Source: Pararhodobacter sp. (GTDB lineage Bacteria > Pseudomonadota > Alphaproteobacteria > Rhodobacterales > Rhodobacteraceae). Taken from it: 64,000 nucleotides of DNA. How positions within the stretch are numbered: position 1 is the first letter of the stretch; every line of letters starts with the position of its first letter. The translations under genes were made by a program, and so were the position numbers. The stretch is taken from the NCBI GenBank assembly GCA_020832545.1, contig JAFIEK010000014.1:25107-89106 (forward strand), in the 5' to 3' direction. This document shows, one piece after another, positions 8,975 through 17,661 of the stretch. The notes below the pieces were generated by a model. That model made no database searches. It saw only the letters and a list, made by a program, of their open reading frames with translations, and was not told the DNA's origin.

Positions 8975-10213
8975 TTAGTCCGGTGGCGGCCCGTGGAATT
9001 CAAACAACGCGCAAGAGACATCATCGGGGAAATCCTCTGTACCCGCCCAGCGCGCCAGTTCCCACATCAAGGTTTCAAGCAACATGTTGCCGCGCATGTC
9101 CTTCAGGTTCCGCAAGATCCGCTCCAGCCCAGCCTCACCCAGCTCTTTCCCGTCAGGGTTGGGGCATTCGGTCACACCATCCGAGACCAGCAGCAGGCGC
9201 TCGCCGGGCAAGAGCCGGGTTTCAAAATCTTCATAATCGGCGCTCTCGATCAGCCCGATCGGCATGCCGCCATTGCCCAGAAAACTGATGCTGCCATCGT
9301 GGTGCTGAATAACCGGATGAGGGTGGCCTGCCTGCACCATGCGCACAGAACCAGTGCTCAGATCAAGTTCTGCATAGGCCAGCGTGACATAGCGTTCGGT
9401 CTGGATTTCCAGCAGCATCAACCGGTTCATTGCCAGTGCCATTTCGGCGGGCGGGCGACCGACCATGCCGGTTACGCCGCGCCGGATGGCGATATTGTGT
9501 TCGGCCGATGCGGCTGACAAAAGCCCGGCCAGCCGCGCTGTCATCAGTGCCGAGGCCACGCCATGGCCGGACACATCGAACGAATACAGCCCCATCTGCC
9601 GGGTGTTGATGGCAAAACAGCCCACCATGTCGCCGCCGATATGCCCACTGGGGCGCAGAAGCATGCTGATATGTCCGGTATCAAAGGCATATTCGCGTTC
9701 GCGCAGCAGTGATTGTTGCAAGGCGCGCGCTTCAATCAGATCACGGTCGAGAGAGTCGTACACTTGGCGCAGCTTTATCAACGTATCGGTGAGCAACTGG
9801 TTGTTAGCGCGCAGCTCGCGTTCCATGGCCAGTACGCGTTCGCCAGCTATGATACGCGCGCGCAGTTCGCCGGAATCGACGGGCTTGGCCAGAAAATCAT
9901 CGGCGCCCACCTCCAGCCCTTCCGCGACGGCGGCCTTGTCTGACTTTGAGGTCAGAAGAATGAAATAGGTATACCGCTCCTGGTCAGAGGCACGCAGGGC
10001 GCGGCAGAGTTCGATCCCGTCCATGCCCGGCATCATCCAGTCGGACAGAACAATATCAATCTCATCGCGTTCGCACAGCGCCAGCGCCTCCGCGCCCGAT
10101 GACGCCTGCATGACATTGAATCCGCTGCTGCGCAGGCTGGTCGCCACCAGATGCCGTTGCGCGCGCGAATCGTCCACCACCAGGATGTTGCGCACGCCGT
10201 TGTGTTGAGGCAT
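8975..10213 (-). CDS. Response regulator with PP2C/SpoIIE-type phosphatase output
   Basis: 412 aa from the chosen ATG. N-terminal receiver (residues about 8-125) with acidic pocket VVDDS, phosphoacceptor D58 (LSDWMMPGMDG) and the K of AKPVD. A coiled linker (about 130-180) follows, then a PP2C-like serine phosphatase with FDVSGHG and LVSDGVTE. This RsbU-like layout usually acts in partner-switching control of sigma factors or anti-sigma antagonists. The frame stays open to 10294; a GTG at 10252 preceded by AAGG is an alternative start. It is divergent from the HPt gene, its likely phosphorelay partner. Confidence 0.85.
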   Translation of the reverse strand: MPQHNGVRNILVVDDSRAQRHLVATSLRSSGFNVMQASSGAEALALCERDEIDIVLSDWMMPGMDGIELCRALRASDQERYTYFILLTSKSDKAAVAEGLEVGADDFLAKPVDSGELRARIIAGERVLAMERELRANNQLLTDTLIKLRQVYDSLDRDLIEARALQQSLLREREYAFDTGHISMLLRPSGHIGGDMVGCFAINTRQMGLYSFDVSGHGVASALMTARLAGLLSAASAEHNIAIRRGVTGMVGRPPAEMALAMNRLMLLEIQTERYVTLAYAELDLSTGSVRMVQAGHPHPVIQHHDGSISFLGNGGMPIGLIESADYEDFETRLLPGERLLLVSDGVTECPNPDGKELGEAGLERILRNLKDMRGNMLLETLMWELARWAGTEDFPDDVSCALFEFHGPPPD

Positions 10214-10404
10214 GATATCGCTTGGCAGTATTTGAGCAACTTGTACGGTCACGAAGCACCTTTTCGGAACTGGCCGTCCGGTTGTGACTGTCACTCGTTA
10301 AGAAAGTGCTGAAGTTTAAAATTGTTTCATTCTATTGTTCTGGGGTAGCGTTTTGATCAAGGTTGGAATCTAGACTGATCTCGGAACGGATTTGAGGGAT
10401 TGGC
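10214..10404. promoter_or_regulatory. Divergent intergenic region between phosphatase and HPt genes
   Basis: 191 bases, AT-richer than the flanks, that must hold the promoters of both divergent genes. The HPt gene has a good ribosome-binding site (GAGGGATTGGC before ATG 10405). A TTGATC (10353) followed by TAGACT (10371) is a weak plus-strand promoter candidate. No palindromic operator stands out. Confidence 0.4.
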
Positions 10405-10731
10405 ATGATCGATTGGGCACAAGTCGATGAGATGAAGCTCGAAATGGGCGCGGGATTTAAAGAAGTTGCGGTGATGTTCCTTGATGAGGTGGGGGAGGTC
10501 ATCAGCCGCATTGAAGCCGGGCCAGCGCCGGGCACATTGGGCGCGGAGCTGCATTTCCTCAAGGGTGCCGCGCTGAACCTGGGCTTTTCGGATTTTGCCG
10601 ATCTGTGCGAGCGGGGCGAGAAACTGGCGCTTCAGAACCGGGAAGGCGATATCGATCTGGCCAACCTGCTGATGTGTTACCGCGCCTCCCGCGAGGTGTT
10701 TCGCGCCGGGGTCAAGCTGGACGCCGCCTGA
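10405..10731 (+). CDS. HPt (histidine phosphotransfer) domain protein
   Basis: 108 aa, a single four-helix phosphotransfer domain. The phospho-accepting histidine is H50 in the motif HFLKGAALNLGF (H-x-x-K-G). No other domain fits the length. It is transcribed divergently from the receiver-phosphatase gene, and no histidine kinase lies nearby, so it probably relays phosphate from a kinase elsewhere to that receiver. It runs toward ilvA with only 9 bases between the stop codons. Confidence 0.88.
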   Translation: MIDWAQVDEMKLEMGAGFKEVAVMFLDEVGEVISRIEAGPAPGTLGAELHFLKGAALNLGFSDFADLCERGEKLALQNREGDIDLANLLMCYRASREVFRAGVKLDAA

Positions 10732-10740
10732 GCGTCCGGT

Positions 10741-11985
10741 TCAGACCAGAAAGCCCGACAGCGTTTCATCCAGCGTGATGTCGCGATACACAAACCCGGC
10801 CTCGTGCATCCGGGCGAAGAGCCGCTCGAAATTTGCAGCCTCACTGGTTTCAATCCCGATAAGGACGGTGCCGAAGTTGCGCGCCGATTTCTTCAGATAT
10901 TCGAACCGCGCGATATCATCCTCCGGGCCCAGCATTTCCAGAAAGTCGCGAAGGGCGCCGGGACGTTGTGGCAGGCGCAGGATGAAATATTTCTTCATGC
11001 CCGAGTAGCGCATCGCGCGTTCTTTCACCTCGGGCAGGCGCTCAAAATCGAAATTTCCGCCCGACGTCACGCAGACCACCGTCTTGCCGCGAATATCCGC
11101 CGCGAGGTCGGGCAGGGCATCAATGCTCAGGGCGCCTGCGGGTTCCAGCACGATCCCCTCGATGTTGAGCATCTCCAGCATGGTCACGCAAATCCGGTCC
11201 TCCGGCGCGGTCAGCAAGCAGTCGGGTGCAATATCTGCCAGTTGGGCAAAGGTCTGCGTGCCGATCCGCGCCACGGCTGCGCCATCAACAAAGCTGTCCA
11301 CCTTTGGCAACGTCACTGGCGCACCTGCGGCAAGGGCCGCGCGCAGGCTGGCACCACCCAGCGGTTCGACAAAGCGCAGATCGGTGCCGCCATGCGCCGC
11401 CAGATAGCGCCGCACGCCCGAGGCCAGACCGCCACCACCGACCGGTAGCACCACCATATCCGGCATCTGGCCCAGCTGTTTCAGTAGTTCCACCGCTACA
11501 CTGGCCTGTCCTTCGATCACATCGCCATCATCAAACGGGGACAGGAAATGCCCCCCGCTTTGCGTGCAATACGCCTGCGCGGCGGCCAGCGACTGGTCGA
11601 AGTAATCGCCGGTCAGGCAAATCTCGATCGAATCGCCACCAAAGGTGCGGGTCTTGTCGATCTTCTGCCGGGGGGTGGTCACCGGCATGAAGATCACCCC
11701 GCGCACCCCGAAATGCTTGCAGGCAAAAGCCACGCCCTGCGCATGATTGCCTGCGCTGGCACAGACAAAGATGGCCTGATCCGGGCGCTTCGCCAGCACT
11801 TTGCGCATGGCATTGAAGGCACCGCGCAGTTTGTAGGAGCGCACCGGTGTCAGGTCTTCGCGCTTGAGCCAGATATCGGCCTGAAACCGCCGCGACAGAT
11901 GTTCGTTGCGCTGAAGTGGCGTGGGATCGAACAAGTCGCGCAAAGCAGCCGTGGCAGAGCGGGCAAGGTGGGTGAAATCGGTCAT
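10741..11985 (-). CDS. ilvA: Threonine ammonia-lyase (threonine dehydratase)
   Basis: 414 aa PLP enzyme converting threonine to 2-oxobutanoate, the first step of isoleucine synthesis. The PLP lysine is in RSYKLRGAFN (about residue 54) and the glycine-rich phosphate loop is VGGGGLASG. A C-terminal regulatory domain (about 325-414, KKYFILRLPQRPGALRDFLEM) is ACT-like and consistent with feedback control. The ATG at 11985 starts at TDFTHLARSATAAL; the frame extends upstream but without conserved sequence. It lies 95 bases downstream of smr on the same strand. Confidence 0.9.
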   Translation of the reverse strand: MTDFTHLARSATAALRDLFDPTPLQRNEHLSRRFQADIWLKREDLTPVRSYKLRGAFNAMRKVLAKRPDQAIFVCASAGNHAQGVAFACKHFGVRGVIFMPVTTPRQKIDKTRTFGGDSIEICLTGDYFDQSLAAAQAYCTQSGGHFLSPFDDGDVIEGQASVAVELLKQLGQMPDMVVLPVGGGGLASGVRRYLAAHGGTDLRFVEPLGGASLRAALAAGAPVTLPKVDSFVDGAAVARIGTQTFAQLADIAPDCLLTAPEDRICVTMLEMLNIEGIVLEPAGALSIDALPDLAADIRGKTVVCVTSGGNFDFERLPEVKERAMRYSGMKKYFILRLPQRPGALRDFLEMLGPEDDIARFEYLKKSARNFGTVLIGIETSEAANFERLFARMHEAGFVYRDITLDETLSGFLV

Positions 11986-12080
11986 GGGTTCATCTAGAGC
12001 GATCCGTGGAAGGTGTGAAGAGGGTCCGTGCCGGTGCTGCAAATCGGAACCGGCGCCGCCACAGGACGGGAGCGCTCAGA

Positions 12081-12710
12081 TCAGCGGCGTTTGCGCAGAT
12101 AGACGTAATACGCCCCGGTTCCGCCGTGGCTGCGATGGGATTCGCGGATCTCCAGAACAATCGGGCGCAGCACGCCGCTGCGCAGCCAATGCGGCACCTC
12201 GTGCTTAAGGACACCTGCGCGGCGCGGCATCGGGCCCACATCATCCTGAGGGCGAGTCCGGCCCTTGCCGGTGATCACAAGGACCAGCCGCAGTCCACGC
12301 GCCTGGGCGCCCAGGATGAAGCCGGTCAGGGCCGGATGCGCCTCGGCCAGTGTCATGCCATGCAGGTCGATCCGGGCTTCGGGCACCAGCTTGCCGCGGA
12401 TCATTCGGGCATGGGCGTTACGGTCCATGCGAACCGGTGTGCGGGCCAGTGCCTCGCTGACCGATTCGGCGAGATCAAAGGCGAGCGGGGAAAGCGGCGG
12501 CGGGGGTGTCGGTGCGGGCAGCGCGGGTTCAGGCACGGGCTTGGCAGATTTATTGCGTGTTCGGCCAACTGGCGGCGCGCTTGGATCAGGCACCGGGCCT
12601 GTACGGGTGTCGGCGCCGGGGTCAGGTGCGGGTTGCAGCCGCCGCGTCGAGCGGGCGACGCGCTGCCAGAGCGCGCTTTCGTCACTGGAAAGCGAGCGGC
12701 GGCGTGACAT
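12081..12710 (-). CDS. Smr/MutS2-domain protein
   Basis: 209 aa. The first 80 residues are basic and proline-rich, probably disordered. The C-terminal Smr domain has the characteristic IDLHGMTLAEA motif (about residue 110), VLVITGKGR and GGTGAYYVYLRK. Smr domains are often nucleases acting on nucleic acids or collided ribosomes; the substrate here is unknown. The start lies four bases after the mltA stop, so it belongs to the timA-mltA-smr transcription unit, a conserved order in Rhodobacterales. Confidence 0.85.
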   Translation of the reverse strand: MSRRRSLSSDESALWQRVARSTRRLQPAPDPGADTRTGPVPDPSAPPVGRTRNKSAKPVPEPALPAPTPPPPLSPLAFDLAESVSEALARTPVRMDRNAHARMIRGKLVPEARIDLHGMTLAEAHPALTGFILGAQARGLRLVLVITGKGRTRPQDDVGPMPRRAGVLKHEVPHWLRSGVLRPIVLEIRESHRSHGGTGAYYVYLRKRR

Positions 12711-12714
12711 GCGC

Positions 12715-13737
12715 TCAGAACCCGGTTCGGCGGGCAAAGGCCAGTTCAACTGGCATCAGCACCACCATCCGCCCGCTGTCGCGCACCCGCCGCGCGGCCT
12801 GTTCGGCCCCTGACCCGGTACCGAAGAAGATGTCGGCGCGTTGCGGCCCCCGGATCGCCCCGCCCGTATCCTGCGCGATCATCAGCCGCCGCATCGCCCC
12901 GCGTTCGATCCACACAGGCGCCCCCAGCGGTGTATGTGCTGGGTCCACTGCCAGCGAGCGCAAAGGCGTCAGCGGCACGCTCAGCGCACCCAGCGGCCCC
13001 AGCCGCGCAGGATGGTGCCCCAGTTCACGAAAGAAGATATACGAGGGGTCATGCTGCAACAGGTCCCGCCCCTCGGAGGGGTTGCTTGCCACATAGGCGC
13101 GCACCGACCGGGCCGAGGCCTGATGCGGTTGCAGGATGCCGCGCCGCACGGCTTCGGCGCTGACCGAACGGCGCGGATGCCCGTTTTGTGCACCCCAGCC
13201 CAGACGTGTGACGCTGCCGTCATCAAAGACCAGCCGGCCCGAGCCCTGCATCTGAAGATAGTACAGCTCAGCCGGGTTGCGCAGCCATCCCAGTTCCAGC
13301 CCGCGCCCGGCCAGCGCGCCCGAATCGATCTGTGCGCGGCTGTAGCTTTGCTGACCCGACTCCAGCTCTGGCGGGCGGCGATAGACCGGCACAGTAAACC
13401 CCCCCTGACGGCTGCGCGAGGCGCGCAGCTCAGGCTCGAAATATCCGGTAAAGAGCGTGTTCTCCCGCCCGCCGATCAGAACAGGGCGGAAGAAACGTTC
13501 AAAAAAGGCACGGGGGGCAGGGTCGGCATGTTCGGCGAAGGCGCAGACCGCCTGCCATTCAGGGTCGCGCTGGCGTGGGCAGGACTGCACAAAAGATTCC
13601 AGCGCGGCGCTGTGATCATCTTCATGCCAGCCCTCAAGGGCATCGAATGTCAGCAGTTCGGCTTCGGTCGCCAGGCCCGGCGTGGCCAGACCGGGTGTGG
13701 CCAGCGCCAGGCACAGGCTCAGCGCCAGCGCACGCAT
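12715..13737 (-). CDS. mltA: Membrane-bound lytic murein transglycosylase A
   Basis: 340 aa periplasmic enzyme that cleaves peptidoglycan between MurNAc and GlcNAc. An N-terminal signal peptide (residues 1-22, ALALSLCLALATPGLATPGLA) contains a short ATPGL duplication. The MltA beta-barrel region includes FTGYFEPELRASRS and QMQGSGRLVFDDG, and the 3D domain near the C-terminus reads IAQDTGGAIRGPQRADIFFGTG, with the catalytic aspartate in RADIFFG. No lipobox cysteine is obvious, so it may be soluble. The start codon overlaps the timA stop by one base (TAATG). Confidence 0.92.
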   Translation of the reverse strand: MRALALSLCLALATPGLATPGLATEAELLTFDALEGWHEDDHSAALESFVQSCPRQRDPEWQAVCAFAEHADPAPRAFFERFFRPVLIGGRENTLFTGYFEPELRASRSRQGGFTVPVYRRPPELESGQQSYSRAQIDSGALAGRGLELGWLRNPAELYYLQMQGSGRLVFDDGSVTRLGWGAQNGHPRRSVSAEAVRRGILQPHQASARSVRAYVASNPSEGRDLLQHDPSYIFFRELGHHPARLGPLGALSVPLTPLRSLAVDPAHTPLGAPVWIERGAMRRLMIAQDTGGAIRGPQRADIFFGTGSGAEQAARRVRDSGRMVVLMPVELAFARRTGF

Positions 13738-14396
13738 TACTCGCCCGTGGCTACGAGCCGCCAGTTCGGGTTGTCGTTGCCCATGCTGCGTGCAAATGTC
13801 CAGACATCGCGTTGCTGCTTGACCGCGTTCGGATCGCCTTCGACGATCTCGCCCTCGCGGTTGCGCACGACCGATGTCAGCTCACCAACAAAACGCACGG
13901 TCAGCTCTGCCTCGCTGCGCTCAGAGTCAAATGCGGCTGTCACCAGCTTGACCTCACGCACGCCGACAAAATTGGCCTCGACCGTCAGCCCTTCACGTTC
14001 GCGCAATTGCACGACTTCGTCGAAACTTTCGAACACATCACGCGACAGCAGCGGTACCAGATCATCCAGCTCGCCCCGTTCAAAGCCCATGACGATCATT
14101 TCATAGGCCTGGCGTGCGCCGCCCAGAAATTCGCCGACATGGAAATCAGGTTCGATCCGTTTCATCGCGGCCAGCGCCAGCGCGGCTGCGGAGCCAGCGG
14201 GGGCATGGTCGGTGATGTCATGGTCCACCCCACCTTCGATCACATCAAAGTTCCGCCGGTTTTCAGCGGATCCATTGGGAAGGGGTTCAGGAGGGCGTTC
14301 ATAGCCCTCACGCGTGCCGAGTACGCTTCTGAGCCGAAGGATCAGAAAAACGGCAATTCCGGCTAGAACTAAAAGTTGAATCACGGCGGAGTCCAT
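13737..14396 (-). CDS. TimA / Tim44-domain membrane-associated protein
   Basis: 219 aa. One N-terminal membrane helix (about residues 5-24) is followed by a short linker and a C-terminal Tim44-like domain (about 75-215, FLGGARQAYEMIVMGFERGE). Mitochondrial Tim44 tethers Hsp70 to the translocon; bacterial TimA is a putative membrane adaptor of unclear function. The ATG at 14396 is chosen because it gives this helix at the start. It is divergent from fxsA-secB across 106 bases, which is interesting given a possible shared link to protein export. Confidence 0.85.
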   Translation of the reverse strand: MDSAVIQLLVLAGIAVFLILRLRSVLGTREGYERPPEPLPNGSAENRRNFDVIEGGVDHDITDHAPAGSAAALALAAMKRIEPDFHVGEFLGGARQAYEMIVMGFERGELDDLVPLLSRDVFESFDEVVQLREREGLTVEANFVGVREVKLVTAAFDSERSEAELTVRFVGELTSVVRNREGEIVEGDPNAVKQQRDVWTFARSMGNDNPNWRLVATGE

Positions 14397-14502
14397 AGTG
14401 TCCTCAACGGGGAAATGCGGGCTTGGTTTCAAGCTTTGGATGTTTATGTAAGGTGCCGCGCCGCCCAAGTCCACCACAAGCGCCCGCAAGGAGCGAAAAC
14501 TG

Positions 14503-14973
14503 ATGCCCGTTTTACTGATTCTTGTTCTGCTACCCTTGTTGGAGATCGCACTTTTCATTGCGGTCGGCGGCTGGTTGGGGCTTTGGCCCACGCTGTCGCT
14601 GGTGGTTCTGGGTGCTCTGGCGGGCGTTCTTATCCTTCGTGGGCAGCGTGATCGAGCGGCCCTGATGATGCAGGGCGGGTTACGCCATGTCGCGCCGGGA
14701 ACGCTGATGGCGCATGGCGCGTTTTTCGTGGTCGGCGGGATCTTGCTGATCATGCCGGGTTTTTTCACCGATGCGCTGGGCTTGATCCTGATGCTGCCGC
14801 CCGTGCAGCGGCTGATGCTGCGCACCCTGGGCAAGGGGGTGAGCGTGACAACCGTTCATGCGCGTCGGCAGGGCGACATCATTGATGGCGAATATGAGGT
14901 TCATGAACCCGGCCCAGAGGACTCCACGCAAGCGCGGCCAGAGCACCGCGTCGAAGGGCCGCACAGGCATTGA
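14503..14973 (+). CDS. fxsA: FxsA family inner-membrane protein
   Basis: 156 aa cytoplasmic membrane protein. Hydrophobic segments at about residues 2-20, 24-48 and 65-95 match the FxsA fold (LLEIALFIAVGGWLGLWPT, GFFTDALGLILMLPP), followed by a charged tail. In E. coli FxsA binds the F-plasmid PifA exclusion protein; its ordinary role is unknown. A GCAAGGAGCG ribosome-binding site precedes the ATG. It is followed 55 bases later by secB, a usual order in this family. Confidence 0.88.
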   Translation: MPVLLILVLLPLLEIALFIAVGGWLGLWPTLSLVVLGALAGVLILRGQRDRAALMMQGGLRHVAPGTLMAHGAFFVVGGILLIMPGFFTDALGLILMLPPVQRLMLRTLGKGVSVTTVHARRQGDIIDGEYEVHEPGPEDSTQARPEHRVEGPHRH

Positions 14974-15028
14974 GGCGCGCGCAACCACCTGCTAGAACCC
15001 GCCAGACCCAACAGATCAGGAGAGATCA

Positions 15029-15553
15029 ATGGCCGAGAATGGCAATGGCGCTGCCCCGCAGGCCGGCGCGCAGCCCGCAGGGCAAGCGCAGATGAAGGTT
15101 CAGGTTCTTGCGCAGTTCATTCGCGACCTGTCCTTTGAAAACGGCTTCGCCCAGAACGCGCAGGTGGCGCCCACGGGGCAGCCCGATATCCAGGTTCAGG
15201 TCAGCCTTGATGCGCGCAAGCGCGAGGTTGAGCACCAGTATGAGGTGATTACCAAATTCCGCATTGAATCAAAGGTGAAGGACGGCGGGCAGACGCTGTT
15301 CATCATCGAGATGGAATATGCCGGGCTGTTCCATATCGAGGGCGTGCCGCAGGAGCAGTTGCACCCTTTCCTGTTGATCGAGTGCCCGCGCATCCTGTTC
15401 CCCTTTGCACGGCGCATCATCAGCGACATTTCCCGCGATGGTGGCTTCCCGGCGCTGAATCTGGACATGATCGATTTCATGGCGCTTTACCGCCAGGAAC
15501 TTGCGCGCCAGCAGCAGGCCGGGCAGGGCGACAAGGCCGTGCCGACGGCCTGA
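15029..15553 (+). CDS. secB: Protein-export chaperone SecB
   Basis: 174 aa cytosolic tetrameric chaperone that keeps preproteins unfolded and delivers them to SecA. The SecB core is clear (VLAQFIRDLSFENG at about residue 27, and the C-terminal part FPFARRIISDISRDGGFP). A strong AGGAGAG site precedes the ATG at 15029. The first 20 residues are Ala/Gly/Gln-rich, as often in alphaproteobacteria. A strong factor-independent terminator follows 42 bases after the stop. Confidence 0.95.
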   Translation: MAENGNGAAPQAGAQPAGQAQMKVQVLAQFIRDLSFENGFAQNAQVAPTGQPDIQVQVSLDARKREVEHQYEVITKFRIESKVKDGGQTLFIIEMEYAGLFHIEGVPQEQLHPFLLIECPRILFPFARRIISDISRDGGFPALNLDMIDFMALYRQELARQQQAGQGDKAVPTA

Positions 15554-15594
15554 CGCAAGGGTTGCAGTGTTTTTTTTTGGCACAGTGTCCTGAG

Positions 15595-15624
15595 GGCGAT
15601 TCGGAGTTCCGGGTCGCCTTTTTT
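15595..15624 (+). terminator. Factor-independent terminator after secB
   Basis: Ten-base-pair stem (GGCGATTCGG with CCGGGTCGCC, two G-T pairs) around an AGTT loop at 15595-15618, followed by six T at 15619-15624. It ends the fxsA-secB unit. Confidence 0.88.
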
Positions 15625-15713
15625 CTGCCCGGTTGCCAGTGTGTGAAAAGGAATCGTTAATCTTTTTGGCCCAGAATTGCCGGGAAACGAGACGCAGAAC
15701 CGGGCTGGCCACA

Positions 15714-16265
15714 GTGAACGACACCGGAGAAACTCAGACAACAGTCACTGTTGCCGCCGACCGCCGAGAGTGGCGCGCAGAGCGGCAGGCGCGGGTGGGT
15801 ATCCTGCGCAACCCCAACACGCCACCGCGCCCGCCGCCGCGCAAGGCCCGGTTAACAGGCAAATGGGTTGAACTGCGCAGCCCACGGCGGTTGCGATCTG
15901 TGTCTGGCCTGGCGCCTTTTGATCAACCGGTTGCGGCGCCGGGCGATGATGTTCAGGCCGCATTCCGCCTGCCCTGCGACGCCGAACTTGCGCGGAAGTT
16001 GAAGGTGACTGAACTGACAGCTGGCGCGCTGCCCGCCGCCCCTTTGAGTGGCGCTGCCGCGCACGGGGCTGCCGCCGCCGTGCCGGTCGTCAAACCGGCT
16101 GCGACCAAAACCCCCGCGCCCGACACCACCACGCGCAACGAGGACGCGCCACATTCCTCTCTCCGCCCGCGGTGGTTCCGGCTGGGGCAGGCCACCCGGA
16201 TGGCGCTTCTGTTGGCTATCTTTGGGCTCCTTATCGCTTCAACCTTAGCCACAAGCGTGCCCTGA
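15714..16265 (+). CDS. Proline/alanine-rich protein with a C-terminal membrane anchor, unknown function
   Basis: 183 aa from the GTG at 15714; the frame is open back to a start at 15633, which overlaps less protein-like sequence. I do not recognise it. The N-terminus is basic and proline-rich, a middle stretch is rich in Ala and Thr, and residues near the end (RMALLLAIFGLLIASTLATSVP) form one hydrophobic helix followed by almost nothing, as in a tail-anchored protein. It lies downstream of the secB terminator, so it has its own promoter or is not expressed. Coding status is moderately likely. Confidence 0.5.
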   Translation: MNDTGETQTTVTVAADRREWRAERQARVGILRNPNTPPRPPPRKARLTGKWVELRSPRRLRSVSGLAPFDQPVAAPGDDVQAAFRLPCDAELARKLKVTELTAGALPAAPLSGAAAHGAAAAVPVVKPAATKTPAPDTTTRNEDAPHSSLRPRWFRLGQATRMALLLAIFGLLIASTLATSVP

Positions 16266-16367
16266 CCGGTGCTGTTGCCTGGAACTTCTTTCGGAAAAAG
16301 GGGATTCACCTTTGACGGGCGGGCGACTATAGCTTCGCCAGAGCCTGATCCTTGCGGCGAGACACCG

Positions 16368-16967
16368 ATGAAACAACCCCGCGCCTGGCAACGCATGCTT
16401 TCCGGCAGACGGTTGGACCTGCTCGATCCCACGCCAGTCGATATCGAACTGGAGGACATCGCGCATGGCCTCGCTTTCGTCGCGCGATGGAACGGACAAA
16501 CCCGGGGCGACTGGCCGTATTCGGTGGCTGAGCATTCGCTGCTTGTGGAAAGCCTCGTGACCCGCCTTGCCCCCAGAACCGAGGCACGCTGGCGCCTCGC
16601 CGCGCTTTTGCATGATGCGCCTGAATATGTGATCGGCGACATGATTTCACCGGTCAAGGCAGCTGTGGGGCCGGGCTATCAGGAGCTGGATGTCCGGCTG
16701 ACCAGCGCTATCCATATCCGCTTTGGCCTGCCCGCCCAAATCCCCGTCAGGGTGAAAACGCTGATCAAACGCGCCGACCGGGTCTCGGCCTGGCTGGAGG
16801 CAACGCAGATCGCGGGGTTCTCAGCGGCCGAGGCAGACAGGTTCTTTGGCAAGCCTCCGCCTGAGGCGATTGACGGCATCGCCATTGCGCCACGTCCGCC
16901 GGTCGAAGCCCGCAATGCATTCGTTGCCCGCCATCACGAACTGGAAGCCGAAATCAGCCGCGCCTGA
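16368..16967 (+). CDS. HD-domain hydrolase, YfbR-like
   Basis: 199 aa. The metal-binding HD motif is visible as AEHSLLVESLV (first His) and LLHDAPEYVIGDM (His-Asp), with a later aspartate in KRADRVSAWLEA. The pattern resembles YfbR-type 5'-deoxynucleotidases and related phosphohydrolases that act on nucleotides. The ATG at 16368 (after GAGACACCG) is preferred over the upstream start at 16269. It converges on regA with a 50-base gap that holds no clear hairpin. Confidence 0.78.
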   Translation: MKQPRAWQRMLSGRRLDLLDPTPVDIELEDIAHGLAFVARWNGQTRGDWPYSVAEHSLLVESLVTRLAPRTEARWRLAALLHDAPEYVIGDMISPVKAAVGPGYQELDVRLTSAIHIRFGLPAQIPVRVKTLIKRADRVSAWLEATQIAGFSAAEADRFFGKPPPEAIDGIAIAPRPPVEARNAFVARHHELEAEISRA

Positions 16968-17017
16968 CCTCGTGGACAAGCCATCATGAAGGCGGCAATG
17001 CCCCTTTCTCTCAGGCT

Positions 17018-17575
17018 CTAGCGCGGACTGCGCTTTGACAGGATCCGCTGCAACGTGCGCCGGTGCATGCTCAGCCGTCGCGCGGTTTCCGAGACATTGC
17101 GCTCGCATTGTTCATAGACGCGCTGAATATGTTCCCAGCGCACGCGATCAGCTGACATGGGGTTTTCCGGGGGGGCGGGCAGGGTGCTGTCACCGTGCGA
17201 CAAAAGTGCATTAACCACCTCATTGGCATCGGCGGGCTTTGACAGATAATCCGTCGCACCAATTTTGACCGCCGCCACCGCCGTCGCGATCGCCCCATAG
17301 CCGGTCAACACCACGATTCGACTGTCCGGGCGGCGTTCGCGCAGCGCCTCCACCACATCCAGCCCGTTGCCATCCTCCAGCCGCAGGTCAATCACGGCAT
17401 AGGCAGGCGGGTTTGCCAAAGCCAGGGCCTTGCCCGAAGCCACTGAATTTGCGGTATTAACCTCAAACCCGCGGCGTTCCATCGCCCGGGCAAGCCGCTT
17501 CAGAAACACCTCGTCATCATCGACCAGAAGCAGCGAAGGATCGGAACCCAGATCCAGTGGAGCGTCTTCGGACAT
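17018..17575 (-). CDS. regA: Global redox response regulator RegA/PrrA/ActR
   Basis: 185 aa, the usual length of this family. The receiver domain has the acidic pocket VDDDE (19-22), phosphoacceptor D63 (VIDLRLEDGNG) and the lysine of LSKPAD. A short proline linker (PAPPENP) leads to a Fis-type helix-turn-helix (NVSETARRLSMHRRTLQRIL), diagnostic of RegA. It controls respiration, carbon and nitrogen fixation and, where present, photosynthesis genes according to redox state. It lies downstream of senC and opposite regB, the classic arrangement. Confidence 0.95.
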   Translation of the reverse strand: MSEDAPLDLGSDPSLLLVDDDEVFLKRLARAMERRGFEVNTANSVASGKALALANPPAYAVIDLRLEDGNGLDVVEALRERRPDSRIVVLTGYGAIATAVAAVKIGATDYLSKPADANEVVNALLSHGDSTLPAPPENPMSADRVRWEHIQRVYEQCERNVSETARRLSMHRRTLQRILSKRSPR

Positions 17576-17661
17576 ATCCGCAATCCTTCCCTTGTTGCCC
17601 CATGATCTAGGCAGCGCAGGATCGGAGGTCAAATATTGTTGCACGTGCACTTGCGGTTTTA

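Noticed and set aside
7342..9024. Minus-strand open frame of 560 codons across the methyltransferase and sodium channel genes
   Set aside because: It runs opposite to two clearly conserved genes and has low-complexity His/Gln-rich composition.
10297..10317. CtrA-like paired TTAA motifs upstream of the HPt gene
   Set aside because: The two TTAA motifs are 14 bases apart rather than 7, so they do not form a CtrA site.
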